DNA of 64,000 nt from the NCBI GenBank assembly GCA_039654915.1, contig CM077596.1, positions 54,372,501 to 54,436,500 on the forward strand, given 5' to 3'. Position 1 is the stretch's first letter. Each line of letters starts with the position of its first letter. The position numbers and the translations under genes were made by a program. Below the pieces are notes generated by a model, which ran no database searches, was not told the DNA's origin, and saw nothing but the letters and a program-made list of their open reading frames with translations. Positions 1-13,500 of the stretch are shown here, piece by piece. The DNA is from Aquilaria yunnanensis (lineage: Eukaryota > Streptophyta > Magnoliopsida > Malvales > Thymelaeaceae).

Positions 1-32
1 GGAATTTTGTTTTGTTTCTTTTTCATGTTCAG

Positions 33-1665
33 ATATCTGATCAGCTAAAGAGCCGTTTCTCTCCAGGATTATCACTTCCGCAAATATGTGAGAATTTTGT
101 GAAAGCAGCATATGATCCTCGCATTTCTGGGATATATCTCCATATTGAACCGTTGAACTGTGGTTGGGGAAAAGTCGAAGAAATTAGACGGCATGTGCTA
201 GATTTTAAGAAATCAGGTGCTGCTTTAAGGCCTTCAAAGTTCACCCCTTTTGCTTTCTCCATGTTATATACTTTTCAAGTTTTGGGACCTAGTTCATTTA
301 TCTGGCTATTGGACTTTTGCAAAGCACTTCAAGCACCGGTTTCTAGTTCTCATATCTCTTGTAGTTAGGATGATCCAGGTTCTTCAATAACACTATACAA
401 AACAAGAGATTTGGTGCTTGAGTTATGAGTATCAAGTCCTAAATTCTTCAAATACGAATGTAGACTTGGTAGTTTCGGTGTACATGTTCATTAAGTTTGA
501 ATTTAAGTTGGCTGACCTGTAAATATTGATATGTTTTGACGTGAAACCTGTGAATATAAGGACAATGCTGTGAGATAAAACATAGATTACTACCTAGAAG
601 GTAGACAGCAAACTGGACAGAAAACCTACCAGTGCAAGTTTGAAAGCACGGACAAGTTTTGATACTCGAATTTTCTCTTGATTATTTTTGTTTCATTATA
701 GTAGCTCAGCTCGGCTAGTGAATATAATTTATTGCTTTCCATTATGTTGCATTTATATGGTGTGCCAATTTAACTTCCCATTTCATATGGGATATGGTGT
801 TGAACTAATTGTTAAATTTGAAAGTCTTATTCCATCAGTGGTTAATTACTTGATTTATGTTTCATCATGGAACACTTCATTTGGATTGAGCCTAAATGGG
901 TTCTTTCATTTTTACATTACTTCTTGACTGATGCCCCATCAATTATAGTTCTAATGAATGTTTGATTGTTAGATTAGTCAGGTTGCTGAGTTCAGCAAAA
1001 AGATCTGTGTGTGTGTGTGTGGGTGTGGTGTGTCTTGGGGGGGGGGGGGGGGGGGGGGGGGGTATTTATGTGTTTGTGTGAAGAAGAAGAAAATGAGAGG
1101 GGAAGATAAGGTAAGATGGAATTTATGATTGGCTCAAGACTTCAGGCTGATACTTCGTTTGTTTATGCTTGGTATCCACGAATCTCAAATGCATTATTTT
1201 GTTAATTCGTGTGCATATAGTGTTATGTCCTGTTAAGTTTATCATGTGACTTGAAAATTTATTAAGTTAGGATTGTGTTTTCTGGACCTTCGTGAACTTG
1301 TAGGTAAATTCATTGTTGCATATGTCCCTACATGTAGGGAGAAGGAGTATTACCTTGCATGTGCATGTGAGGAAGTGTATGCCCCTCCAAGTGCTTACTT
1401 CTACTTGTATGGTTTGACTGTTCAGGCATCGTTCCTTAGAGGTGAGTTATTTTCTTTTGACTGCAATTGCCAGCAAAACATTCTATCCCCCCCCCCCCCC
1501 CCCCCCCCCCTCTCTCGTTGTGTGTGTTACAGTCCTGGGTGTTGTTATGGTTGTGGAATTGGTTTAGGGCTCATTCGAGAGAACCTTCAACCTCTGAAAC
1601 TTATATTCCTGTTTCTCTTGAGTCACGTAAAACTTAGCCTTCTTTTCCACATTGAATATATATAA

Positions 1666-1713
<48 letters not shown>

Positions 1714-4700
1714 ATACATAAAGCTCCTGCATGTTAAAACATCTTAATAGTAACTAATTATAGATAAAACAACCTGGGCATGTAATGCGCCTTCCTGGAC
1801 AACAAGCTTGTCCTTGCCAATTAAACACTTATTTTCTATCCAGTATTCTTCTTTGTCCCGTACATGTAAAACAACAGCTGCCAAGAATTTTTTCTCATCA
1901 AAACAGTTGCCAATAATTCTTGCTGTCATAAAATTACCACCCTCTGCTTGTCCTCTATGGGCAGCACAACAAAAAGTCCTTTGCTTTGTGCCTTATCTTC
2001 CCATGGTGCAGCTAAGATAAATAGCCTTCACAGTGAACCAACAGCTGTTCCATACCTTGTGAGAAAGGAAAATACAAGTCTGCTTGGCAAATAGGATCGA
2101 TTGACTTATGTTGAATTGGAGAAGTTGACTGGTGACTGGAATGCACTAGACTCTTATGATATTCAGCGAAATCGGAAGTGTCTTCTTTCCTCTTTTTGCC
2201 TGCGGTAGCCTTTTGATTCCAACCACCAGTTTCACCCTCCATTTTCACAGCAGCAAATGGAATTTCTTCCTTGCTAGAGACTCCTATGGCAGCCTCACAA
2301 TTCACAATGCAGTATCTGGCTTCCCTTGGTGGTGCAACTTCAAGGATAAAAAATTCGGAAACAGACCTGTTGCCATTAGGACCAATTAAACATTTTATTT
2401 CTTTGAAGGGGCTGCTGTGGCTCTCCTTCCTCTGCATTTTCTATGATGTTTCTGGGCAAATTCTTCTGCTCTTAATCATGATCTGGTTTGTAAGTTCCCT
2501 GGTTAAATTGCTAAGCTGTATTTGAAGTTTCTGTTATAATCTTGCCTTTTCCAATATGGTTCCGGTTCCTCTCTTTCACTCTTCCAATCCTTCTCATACC
2601 AAGCCATGATGCTTCAGTTCTTTTTTTCTTTGTTTTTTTTTTTTTTTTTTTTTTTGTTTTTTTTTTCTGGAAATCGGGTGAGAACTCCATAACAACTTGC
2701 TCTAATACCAAGTTGGGGATGTGTTCTACACAAGGTTAAATGAGCAGGGTTCTCTCTCTCTCTCATACATACACACATACACACACCTATCTTTCATCAC
2801 TACTTTTTGCTATTATTAATGAGCCGTGCTTTTAACATTTGGATTAGAAAAAAAAATAGAAGAAGAAAACTTCTTTTGGCAATGAGGTTTTATGTGGCTT
2901 AAGTTGATGTTGAGCAACTCCTTTATTCTTTCCCTTCTTTCTACCGGGTAGATGATGAAAGTTGTCTTTGAATGTCGATTATCAATTCTAGTTACCATTC
3001 CTCGTGTGGAACATATTGTAGTTTCTGTCCCTATTCATCCCATCCCATAACAAATTTCCATGCAAGTGCAAAAAACTCATGATTGTTTTGGAATCTTTTC
3101 TCATTATTTCCTCCTAAAAGGGTGTATCTAGAAGTGCATCCAGAAGAGAAAATTGTAACTTGCTTTTGCTATTGATTTGTAGTTTCAATAACTATAAACC
3201 TTGACATTGTAAATTCATAGTGTAAGGGTTTGCAACCCCTTGGTGCTCCTTCAGCTATATAGAGTATTCTCTTTCTTATTTGAAAAAACAAATCATGTGC
3301 AGTCATAGGTGCTGGGTGCTAGGTCCTTCAGCGAGTTTTGTGGGTGACTTCGGGCACACACTAAATGCCACTAGTTGTATGTGTGACAAGCCCCATTGAC
3401 ACGGGAAGAAAAGAACAAAAAAGAGAAAGAAGAAGACAAAGGTTTCCAGCACAATGTTCCCTCCTATGAAGAGCTTGATTATTTCAGCCCTACCACTGAT
3501 CCCCATGAAGAATAAATTGTCTCATCTTTATAGTGGTCTTTAGCTAGATGTGATAAACCAAAAATCCGAGAAAACCCCAAAGTTTTGTATTTTAGCTTCA
3601 GTCAAACTTAAACTATATAAAATTCTGCACCTTGCTCAGTTAGGCATGCCCCCTTATCTTTGCACTTTCTGCCATGGGACCTTGTGTGACTAGATGCATC
3701 TTGAATCTGTGAACACACTGGAAAAACTTGAAATTGACACAGTGGCATTGAAAACCATCTTGTAGGTGTTTTTGAGAAGCTAGGAGTTGAACCTCAAGTT
3801 GAAAGAATCGGTAAATACAAAAGCGCTGGTGATCAACTTGCACGCAAGACATTATCAGAAGAAAACAGGGAGATGCTGACTTCCTTGCTTGAAAACATCT
3901 ATGGGAACTGGGTGGATGTAATTTCTTCAACAAAAGGTGCTTCTGTTAGGTTCAGAATGATTTTCCAACAACAAAAAGCTGTTTCTAAACATTCGTAACC
4001 TTTTGTGCAGGAAAGAAACGAGAAGATATTGAGAGTTTCATTAATGAAGGGGTTTATAAAGTAGAAAGTCTGAAGGAAGAAGGCTTGATAACAGATATAC
4101 TATATGATGATCAGGTTCTGACCAACTGCATCTTGATTATAGTTTCATACAGTGGTAGAAGCTCTAAATTATAAAACTATTGATCAATGACATGTTACCT
4201 ATGGGGAGTGAAATTAGCCTGCATAATTCGAGGGCCTACAATTTCTTTTTCTATTTTTGGTTGTTGTTTTTATATTTGGTTGTTGCAATAAATATGTAGG
4301 CTACATTTTTTTTTTGTCCATGAGTTTATTGACATCGATATAGAAGTATTTGTAGACTTTGTACTTCAAAGATCATCAACCATACATCGAAGAGAGTTCC
4401 AAGTTCGTACAATGGCCTAGCCTGACCAGATTTACGGAGTGAGAAAGTGTAGGAGCTGCTCCCTAACTTTTATATGGGAACATTTGCAGGTGATCTCGAC
4501 TTTGAAAGAGAGACTTGGAGTTCAAAAGGATAAAAACATGCCTATGGTTGATTACAGGTAGTTGTTTTTCAGTATGATGGTATTCTATTTTGATGAGTTA
4601 GCTGAATTTAACTCGGGGTAAGATTTGTTGCTTGTTGCACTTTATTATCTAATAAGTTTAAGAGCAGGCAAAATCTGATCGCCTGTTAGGGTTTAAGAGT

Positions 4701-7700
4701 TGTCTGCTCTATTGGCCCTGAATTATTGTGATGTAAAATTCAGTATTTCAGTAGTAAAATCAATCCCAAGAAATTCCTCCCCAGTGGATTGTAATTCCTA
4801 TAGTATATTCTTCAGGTGTCCTTGAAAGAGGTGAGGACTTTCCTTTGATTTCAGATTTCAACTTCAATGCATTAAAATAGAAAAAAAAATCATCAATTTA
4901 TCTTGCGTATATGGCTGAAAGCTTTTTAATTGCTCCTGCAACTAGCATAGTTTGTTTTGGTTATAATTTTAATAGAGTCAATATCAGTGACTTCCACTTG
5001 CAGATGAAGATCCCATGTGAAACTTATAGTCCTTTCTTCATTTATTATGAATGTAGGAAGTACTCTGGAGTTAGGAAGTGGACTCTTGGTATAGGGGGCG
5101 GGAGAGACCTAATAGCTGTGATCAGAGCATCTGGGAGCATAAGTCGTGTTCGTAGTCCATTTAGTGTTCCTAGTTCCGGTATCATCGGGGAGCAACTCAT
5201 TGAGAAGATCCGTACCGTTAGAGGTATTATCAGTCTTCCTTAGTTTTTATAAGATAAAATTTGCATTAATGCCTAGTGCAGTGGCATAGCCCAACAGAGC
5301 AACAGTTCTTCTATGTCATATATTTTCCTTTAAGCACAGGCTTAACAAGTATTTGCATTTACTTGTATGTCTTCCTATTTCTGTGGCTGCTGTGATTCAT
5401 AACACAAGAGTCAAAGAAGTTCAAAGCTGCTATCATTCGAATTGACAGCCCTGGAGGTGATGCTCTTGCTTCTGATTTGTAAGTTCTACTGTAGCTTGCA
5501 GAGCATATACGTTTTGGTACAGATGTTCTTTTGTTGCATTTTATTTATCTTTGCTTGTGTACAGTGTGCTACTGTTGAGCTCCTATTGATCAATTACTTA
5601 TCTTGTCATACTTGTTGATAGTTAAGAATCTTACTTTGTACAGCAGTATTTCAGTGATTTGACCAAGTAACAATATGTTCTTGTTATGGATGCTTGCAAT
5701 GTGTGCATGATTAAGAACTTTGGAACTTTTAGTCCATGATTCACAACTACCAGTAAGGTATAGATGGCCCAGTTATATATATGACGTGCTCTGTGTTTGA
5801 GCATAGATATTTAATAGTTAAGAGAACTAGCATCTTCTGCACATAAAACCGTAAAGCATATATTGGTTATCGGTCAGACATTAAATTTTGTTTTAACCTG
5901 TCAAGCTGCAGGTTTAAGGGCTCTTGATGGATCTAATTCTCAATTTCTCCTTACTTAACAGTTGGGTTCATTGGGTTCCTGGGTAGGGGACAATTAAACA
6001 TTCAAATGAACTGAAAGGCCAAAATTATGTCAAGTTTCATATGTTTTGTCCTCTGAACTTCTTTGAGCTCATTTTCCTGAATTAAGTTATTTTTTAGCTC
6101 TCTCGCAAAAGATTGTCAAATGTAGTATTTCTGTTTAGTTCTTCGTTGTTTGGAGGAATTTCCCAACTAATTATGTTTCCTTCTGAACATTTAATTCTGA
6201 GGAGATAAGTCCCATACGAGTTGTTGATATGAAAAACATGTTGGTTCATGACCCCATAGTAGGTTGAGTCGTCAATTGAATGAAGTAATTAAATCTTCCG
6301 TGACGACTTAACGACACGTGATTTTATTATTATTATTTTTTATTTTTGCATAAATATAGCTTCCTTTTACTCAAATAGACTCGTGCAAAGATAATCCAAG
6401 TTTAATCTATTTAGCGACAGTGCCTATGAAATGAAAACTAATTTGTTGTCTCAGAAGCTGGATGATATTAGAGGGAGAGGAGGTAAAAAATTAAGTCACT
6501 TCCAAGAAAATAGGGAAAGGGGATTACTAGTTGAAGGGTAGGATCTGTTGCTTTTAAAGCACACATATCTAAGGCATGAAATTTGGGATTTTGTATGGAC
6601 TCAATCCCATCCAAGGACTCTCCTTTCGCTGTGCAAAAATACAGAGCACCAAAAATTTACTTCAAAAAAAAAAAAAAATGGTTGCAATTCCAAAGGTATG
6701 CATATTTCTTTAGGTATGGAAAGAAGCACTTCTACTTCTGGGGAGTGAAAAGTTGGAACCTAGTATAGAGTTGAGAATCTTTGCTCTTAATTCTGGATTA
6801 CTTGTGCATGGGTATTCTCAATTAGATTTATGGACTTTAATAGTTTGTGTTGAAAAGAACTATATGTCGCTTTGTTATCATCAGACATTACTTGAATTTT
6901 CTGTTTGTAGAATGTGGAGAGAAATTAGACTTCTAGCTGCATCAAAACCCGTCATTGCATCTATGGCTGATGTAGCAGCAAGTGGGGGATACTATATGGC
7001 CATGGCAGCTGACACCATTCTAGCGGAGAATTTGACCTTGACTGGTTCTATTGGAGTAGTCTCAGGTGATTTAAGTCACTAGTAACTAACTCTTGAAAGC
7101 CTGAATTCATTGAGGTTTACAGCTCTAAGGTAATGAGTTGAATGTTTGGGCGATCAAAACAGTAGTGCAGTTTTTTTTATGATGAACCTATTGATTTATT
7201 TGAATCTTCCTGTGATTGAAATTGCAAAGAAAATCTTTTGCAAAATATATTCTTAATGATAAGATTGTACAGAATCTGAAAGTGACTTCTATAAGAACTA
7301 GCAAAATGAATTTTGGTGTTTGCAGATTTTAAGCCAATTTAACTTGGGAGTATAAAACGTCCATAACATGAATGCATAAACCTTGTAGTCAGCTGTTTAA
7401 TTCATATGGTTGTGTTCGTCACAATTCAGCTTTACCAAGCCATAATCCCATACTGGTTAGGCTCAACCATAAGGGTTTTGTTTTTCTTTTCAGACCAATT
7501 AAAACAAATCCAGAGTTTTATTTTGGTTTTAGTTTCTCCCTTAATCTGTAGCAAGGTTGACCTTGGGTAAGCTATATGAAAAGATTGGCTTCAACAAGGA
7601 AACCATATCCAGAGGAAGATTTGCAGAGCTTCTTGGGGCTGAAGAGCGGCCTTTCAGGTCAGTGACTTCAGTTTTTGTATTAGTTTTCAGTATCTGCATT

Positions 7701-8737
7701 TTAGTCTTACTGAACAAATGTTAGTCCCTGGTCTATTGTGAAGAACTCTACCCTCTTTGTAGAAAAATTTGTACCAGGAGCTATGTTCTATTGGGTGTCA
7801 ACCATCCTTACTACAGAACCTCAAATTCAACCAGGGTCTTTGTGTCTTTTTCTTGTGCACTCACAACCATGTAACCTACTGAGGCAAAGATTTTGAAGTG
7901 GGGAAACAAAGTTTTTGGTTATTGTTATCCCTTTTCTATTTCCAAGCTTTCGTGGAAGACACCTTTTTGTTGGCGGCATGGGATGTGTGTGAGCATCTCA
8001 AAAGCTCTTGCTTTTTTCTGAAATTAAAAGCACTCAAAGAAATTTGCTGCTCGTTTACTTGCGGAAAGAACTGTAAGGAAAGTAATAATTTTACAGGCCT
8101 GATGAAGCAGAACTATTTTCAAAGTCTGCACAGAATGCTTATCAACAATTCAGAGACAAGGCAGCCTTTTCAAGATCTATGGCGGTATGTCGCTGTTGTT
8201 ATATTCCTGTTGAGAATTGACTGCATATATCCTCATCTTAGTTTCTTGTTGCCAGATAGATAAGATGGAAGAGGTAGCACAAGGTAGAGTATGGACAGGC
8301 AAAGATGCAAGTTCAAGAGGTCTTGTTGACGCTATTGGTGGGTTTTCTCGGGCTGTTGCCATTGCAAAACTGAAAGCTAACATACCCCAAGACCGGAAGG
8401 TTAGTTCTCGACTTCCCATTATTGTTTTGCAAATCAAGAGGCCCAGAGTTCTGATATCTGGCTGAGCAGGTAGTTAACCAACATTGCCCATCAATGTTTT
8501 TGCAAGGTCACTCTTGTGGAGCTATCCAAACCTTCTCCAACGCTTCCAGAGATCTTGAGTGGCATCGGAAACTCCATCCTTGGAGTGGACCAGACATTAA
8601 AAACACTAATGCAAGATTTAACATTTCCAGACGGGATCCAAGCACGAATGGATGGAATCATGTTCCAGAGAATTGAAGGTTCTTCTGATTCCAATCCAAT
8701 CTTAAGCTTGATAAAAGACTACCTGAGCTCTGTCTGA
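33..8737 (+). CDS. SPPA: Chloroplast signal peptide peptidase A (protease IV type), 3' part, 12 exons
   Basis: Exons I infer: 33-216, 1304-1441, 3766-3936, 4011-4114, 4490-4557, 5057-5223, 5409-5478, 6911-7065, 7552-7657, 8097-8184, 8256-8399, 8507-8737. All join in phase with GT-AG borders and give 541 residues plus stop. The 5' end (transit peptide and start) lies before the window. The product is the two-domain S49 serine protease SppA, a thylakoid-associated enzyme in plants that cleaves membrane-associated peptides and is reported as light-responsive in Arabidopsis. The Ser-Lys dyad is visible: [10 protein letters not shown] in exon 3 (lysine near residue 126 of this partial protein) and [15 protein letters not shown] in exon 8 (serine near residue 325). 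[14 protein letters not shown] in exons 7-8 is the conserved SPGG segment. No frameshift or stop interrupts the exons, so the gene looks functional. Introns are long, especially intron 2 (2.3 kb) and the 1.4-kb intron after exon 7. Confidence 0.93.
1037..1062. repeat. Poly-G run (26 G) in SPPA intron 1
   Basis: An uninterrupted run of 26 G, preceded by a short TG microsatellite from about 1007. It could form G-quadruplex structure in the intron RNA. Homopolymer length may be affected by sequencing error. Confidence 0.9.
1487..1510. repeat. Poly-C run (24 C) in SPPA intron 2
   Basis: An uninterrupted run of 24 C starting 45 bases after exon 2. It is complementary to the poly-G run in intron 1, so the two tracts bracket exon 2. 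Confidence 0.9.
1652..1711. repeat. TA microsatellite in SPPA intron 2
   Basis: An imperfect then pure (TA)n tract of about 60 bases. It is a simple repeat and probably length-variable. Confidence 0.85.
1744..2437 (-). other. Unidentified antisense open stretch inside SPPA intron 2
   Basis: On the minus strand two open frames follow each other (2437-2012, 141 codons, and 1929-1744, 61 codons) with non-AT-biased composition. The first includes [18 protein letters not shown] and a basic KKRKED segment. I do not recognise the family. It could be a captured or decayed gene fragment carried in by a transposon, or chance. No splice partners or start context are convincing. Confidence 0.25.
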
Positions 8738-9060
8738 ATCTAAGGCGTAATGACTGATGGTATCATATCACCCCACACATTTTTCTGCTACGGATGCTTG
8801 TCTTCAATTATCATCATATATGCTGACTTCGGATGAGATGGTTCGAATATTTATGGGGTCTGTTTGAAGTCTAAACACGAGAGGTGGTTAACCATGGTCG
8901 AGGGCCTCTACGCTTTCCAGAGAGGCGATCGGCAAACGAAGGCCTGACATTGCAGAAATGATTCCTTCCATTGTTGTGTCCTAAGACCAGAATTTTAAGG
9001 AAATTTACAATTCTACGTTTTCCCGTTGGAAACCTTGCTGCGTACTCGATTATAGAGATT
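8738..9060 (+). other. SPPA 3' untranslated region (inferred)
   Basis: Sequence after the SPPA stop at 8735-8737 has no open frame of note and is of more mixed base composition than the AT-rich DNA beyond about 9060. I take it as 3' UTR. The cleavage site cannot be placed with confidence. Confidence 0.4.
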
Positions 9061-9714
9061 AGCGGGCATTTGGATGTAGAAAATATTCTCCGTTTTCATT
9101 CAGTTATCTGATTTCATTTTCTGTGTACAATTTTTCAAAATGTGTTGTAGAAAACATGTTTAGTTATTTTAAAACAAGTAAAGATAATTATATGTATATA
9201 TTACATTGGAAAAGTTCAGTGCCTTAATTGAATGTTGAAGGAAAGTTTGTGCACTATAATAGAGTATTTTTCTAAATCCAACATTCCCAAATGCTTGGCA
9301 TTCCAGCACTAATGTCGTCTTCGACAACCATATTACTCATTGTCGAGTCATAAATCATCGCCGTTAATTTCTATGTGACATGTTGCTGATAATTGTTGAC
9401 ATAGTTTGAAGGAAGGAGAGGAGCTTGATCCCAAGCCCCATTTTCCACCACTGGTTGGAAAATGTTGTGATCGACGTGCTGGCCACCATCATGATCAGTT
9501 TAGATGTCATCGTTTGTCTTTTGCTTTAATTTCATTAAAATCGCCATGTTTCAGTGATTATGGTTCAATCCGAAGGCCATAGGATTGGTTCACTCTGCTC
9601 TGTAGGTCATCTCAATGCCCAATTGCACATCATCGATCAACGTCACAAATTGATTCTAATCAAATCAAAACATCTTTCCATGGCAACAACAGACAATGAC
9701 TCTCACAGAAGTCA

Positions 9715-9749
<35 letters not shown>

Positions 9750-10359
9750 CGATCAAAGGAGTTGTAATAGTCGATGACTCAATTGACAAGTTTGAGTTGA
9801 AATTAAAAAGGAAAACGTGTATTTTCTAAATCCAAGAGAATTGGAAAACTATAAAATATGTGTTTTCTGTTTGTTTATTTACTGGAAAACAGTTTTCCTG
9901 ACAAATTGAAAATGAAAATTTATGCACTAAACAATTTTGATCTTTCTTTTTTCATTTTTTTAAAAGTTTTTTAGAAAAATTTCTACAACTAAACAAGGCC
10001 TAATTTTACTCTTTTTTATTTTATTTTATTTTTTGCAACATTGACCCGTTACTTATATAGGTAGTTTATAGCACCTATGCTCAGCTTGAGCAAATCTTCA
10101 GGCAAGGAGGAGCCATCGGTTTATGCTCAAAGTTGTAATTCTAAAAGGAAAATGACAATTTGACCGTTCATCACATTGATGGATTTGCGTGTATCCGTTG
10201 TTTCCTTAAGATGCAAAAAGTTAATCCTAACTCTTAATTTAACTTTGTTGCGAGAAAGTCATTAAGGCCCATTTGAAAATAGCTTTTGTCATTAGCATTA
10301 GAATTTTGAATAATTTATTTAGCGGTTGAAATGAAAGTGCTGAAGCTAAAAGCTATTTT
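9061..10359. other. Intergenic, no gene seen; AG microsatellite at 9715-9741
   Basis: No credible gene. An open frame at 9554-9829 runs through the AG repeat and matches nothing I know. Remainder is AT-rich. Confidence 0.5.
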
Positions 10360-10592
10360 ATCTGTTTCACAAAAACTGACATTTTTACTTTTCATAATAA
10401 TTAATTTATGATTTTGTTTCTTTTAAAATTTATAATAAAATATGAACTTTTTATATGAAAATAGAACTTTAAAGATTATAGTTTCTGAATGTCATTTTAA
10501 ATTATTTTTTTAATACATATTACTATAAATATATTCAAGTCAAATTTTAGTAAAAAAAAGTAAAAGAGCCAATACGAGATGGATGGAGTAAA
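10360..10592. mobile_element. MITE-like repeat, same family as 48320-48583
   Basis: A roughly 230-bp AT-rich segment shares long stretches with 48320-48583, including AATTTATGATTTT, ATAGAACTTTAAA/ACAGAACTTTAAA and TTATAGTTTCT. It ends in a GGATGGAGTA-like motif comparable with the GGGGGAGTA end of the other copy. This fits a small non-autonomous DNA element of the Stowaway/Mariner kind. Boundaries are approximate. Confidence 0.55.
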
Positions 10593-13500
10593 AGCTACTA
10601 TTGAGTAACTTTTTTAAAACTCTAATGTTAATCGTTGACGTTAATGACAAATAGGGCATGAATAGTCTAAATTAAAATTTAAAGAAAGTTGAATTAAATT
10701 TTTTAGAACCGACTGTTTAACATTTTAAAATTTTAGGATTAGAAAATTTAAAAACTCCTCTAGTAGTTTTTCCTTCTACTTTGCAAAAGGCAGACCCCCC
10801 CCCCCCCCCCCCCCCCCAATCTGTTCTTGCTACTATTGACTAATGATATTAAAAGAGAAGGGAATAAGAGTAGATTTTGGGATGGCTAAATGTAGTTGTA
10901 AATGTGAATTGTAATTAAGGAATTCTTTCTATGGAGACAAAATGAAAACTATAATTCATATAAACCGACTAACAAGTAATAACTTTTTTTCTTGATTTTC
11001 ACAATTATATTTCATTGCCTGAAATCATCTTAATATTAATTCGTTATTAATATTTTAAAACACATCTTTCTCTATATATGTAATTAAATAATTATACATC
11101 CATTGATATCCCATTTTATTACACAATTTAGTCGTTAGAATTTTCATAGTTGAGAATGTTTGCTGACTTCGTTGTAATGCCTTCAAATCTCTTTAATTTA
11201 ACAAACTGAACTTTGAACTGTATGTAATTAGTATATGCGTTAAGCTAGTTGTCAAGTAAAATAAGATCTATCTCATATATGTTAATTGTTCAAGGCTCTA
11301 AAATCTCTATTTCACCAACTAATATACATATACATTGAATTCTCTTGCATAAATATAAAAAAGGAAATTACATAACTATCATAAAACACATTTTATTTCG
11401 GGGTAGATGATGACAAGGATGGAAGATGCTGTTGGTTGGTTGTGATGAGAAGCCGCTTCTCATCAATTTAGCTATGTCAGGGCAGGGTTAGAGGGTAAGG
11501 GCATCTCAAAATTTTCCCTGAGATGAGAGCAGTTGACGTCAGTGTAGCAATTTGAACCAAGTCTAGTAAGCACAATGACTCATGTGTTAGATATAAAACT
11601 TTATGGTTGGTTAAGACTTGGCCAAAATACAAAGGAGGACATTTTGTAATTTGTCCTTTTTTTCTTTTTTTTTTTTGCTTTTTGAAACTGATCAACTTTC
11701 AAATAAGGAACTCAACTTTTATTGTTTATGATATATGTAAAATATTTTTTAATTTAGTTTTAAAAGAACTAAACGTGTTTTCTAGAAAACATTTTTTAAA
11801 ATGGTAAATAGAAAATGAAAATAAATAACAGAAAATGAAAAAAAAAATTGTTTCCAAGATGCCCCTTTACACTTCTATTTTTTCATGTTGGACTTTCTAT
11901 TGCCTTCAACATCAATAGTTTTTTACCCAAATGGTTGCCAATGGAAAACATTTTCTAGTTCATTTAAGTTTAATGGGTTTTATGAGCTCTCAGGTTGGGT
12001 ACAACTATACAAGCTCAGGACAGACCATCTCATAAGAAAATCACTAAATACAAGCCAACTCACACTCCTTGGGTAGAATTCATCCCCAAAAACTAACTTG
12101 TTGAAGTGAGGCTACCCAAGAACATATAAGCACCTATGTAGTCTCTTTTGTAGTTAGACATAGGTACCAGTGGTCTTGATCTATCAAGCTGAACTTGACC
12201 TACGCCTTCCTAGACTTGAGACCTATTAGGGGCAATGTCACGTCTTCGGATTTGGGAGTCCTCCTCTAAGTCTTCCCATTCATCAGCTTTGCAAAATCGA
12301 ATGACGGTCAGCAACCTTGGATCTGGAGAATTGTCACCATATACACTGATTAGTATGGATTTAGCCCAAAGAAAGAGCCTCTTTGCAATAGCTTTACCCT
12401 ATTCCTCCCATGCAAAATGGCTTCTCCATTCGATCTAAGGCCTCGGGCTGTGTGTGTGTGTAGATCCAGTGACAAGCAGAGGGATCCAACATGGCGGTTA
12501 GCGGAGATGGTGCTTCAACTAGCTTGTTTTGAGCAGCTATCGAAGGGAATGACAGGTTGGTGTGTGAGCGAGAGAGAAGGTTGGCAAGGAACTTTTGATA
12601 GCATGGCATAACTTTGTAAATACAACTAAAACTGGGGTCAATTTCACAAAGTGGCTTGTGGGTTGTCCTGACTCATGCTAAACCCGACCCAACACGAGAA
12701 TAATGACAGGTGGAGAGTTATTTTATAAGATGATGGTACGTTTACAAACTATTTCCCTACTAACTATAGTTTCAAAACTATTTCTCAACTACTTATACTT
12801 TGAGTCATTTACTTATTTAGAGCCTTTTTTTCCAGAAAAACTTCATTGCATTTTTAGCTCAAGGAAGTTTGAATAGAAGTGCAGAGAATGAATTTTTTAC
12901 TCATTTTCTCACCCCACAACATATTTTGCAATATTTGATATTGAGTAGTTATCCCATACTGTACAACTACAGTAACCAAATAAAAATAGTTACATGACTA
13001 TAATTACCTCTGAAATAACATTTTTTACGAAATGAATAATATTTTACAGAAAAACTTCTTGCCAATGAGACAATATTTCTTATTAAAATGAACAACATTT
13101 AGTTTGTGGAACAAAAGTGACATAACCTAGAGAATGAATGTTGTCTACTTATATATGGAGAGTACATTTCATCATATTCCACATATAATCTATTAAATGA
13201 ACAACACTTTATGAATAACAAATTCTAACGAACGGTACAACATTTTTTTACTGAAAAAAACAAAATTATGTGGAATCAATTGTTACCAAAGGAACAATTG
13301 TTGTTCGTAAATAAGCAATAATCTTTGTAAAACAATAATTGATATATGGGGGATAACACTTGTGGCATAAAAGAACAATAATTGGTATATGAGGAATATT
13401 GGTGGTAGAACTTAGAGAACAAAATGTTGTTTGCTTGCACAAATGGCAGAGCATTTTGTAATATTTACCAAAACTATCATTCCTTGTTCATTTAGTTGAT

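Noticed and set aside
12235..12611. Overlapping open frames of 63-71 codons on both strands
   Set aside because: No recognised motif, no splice partners; likely chance in a locally GC-richer patch.
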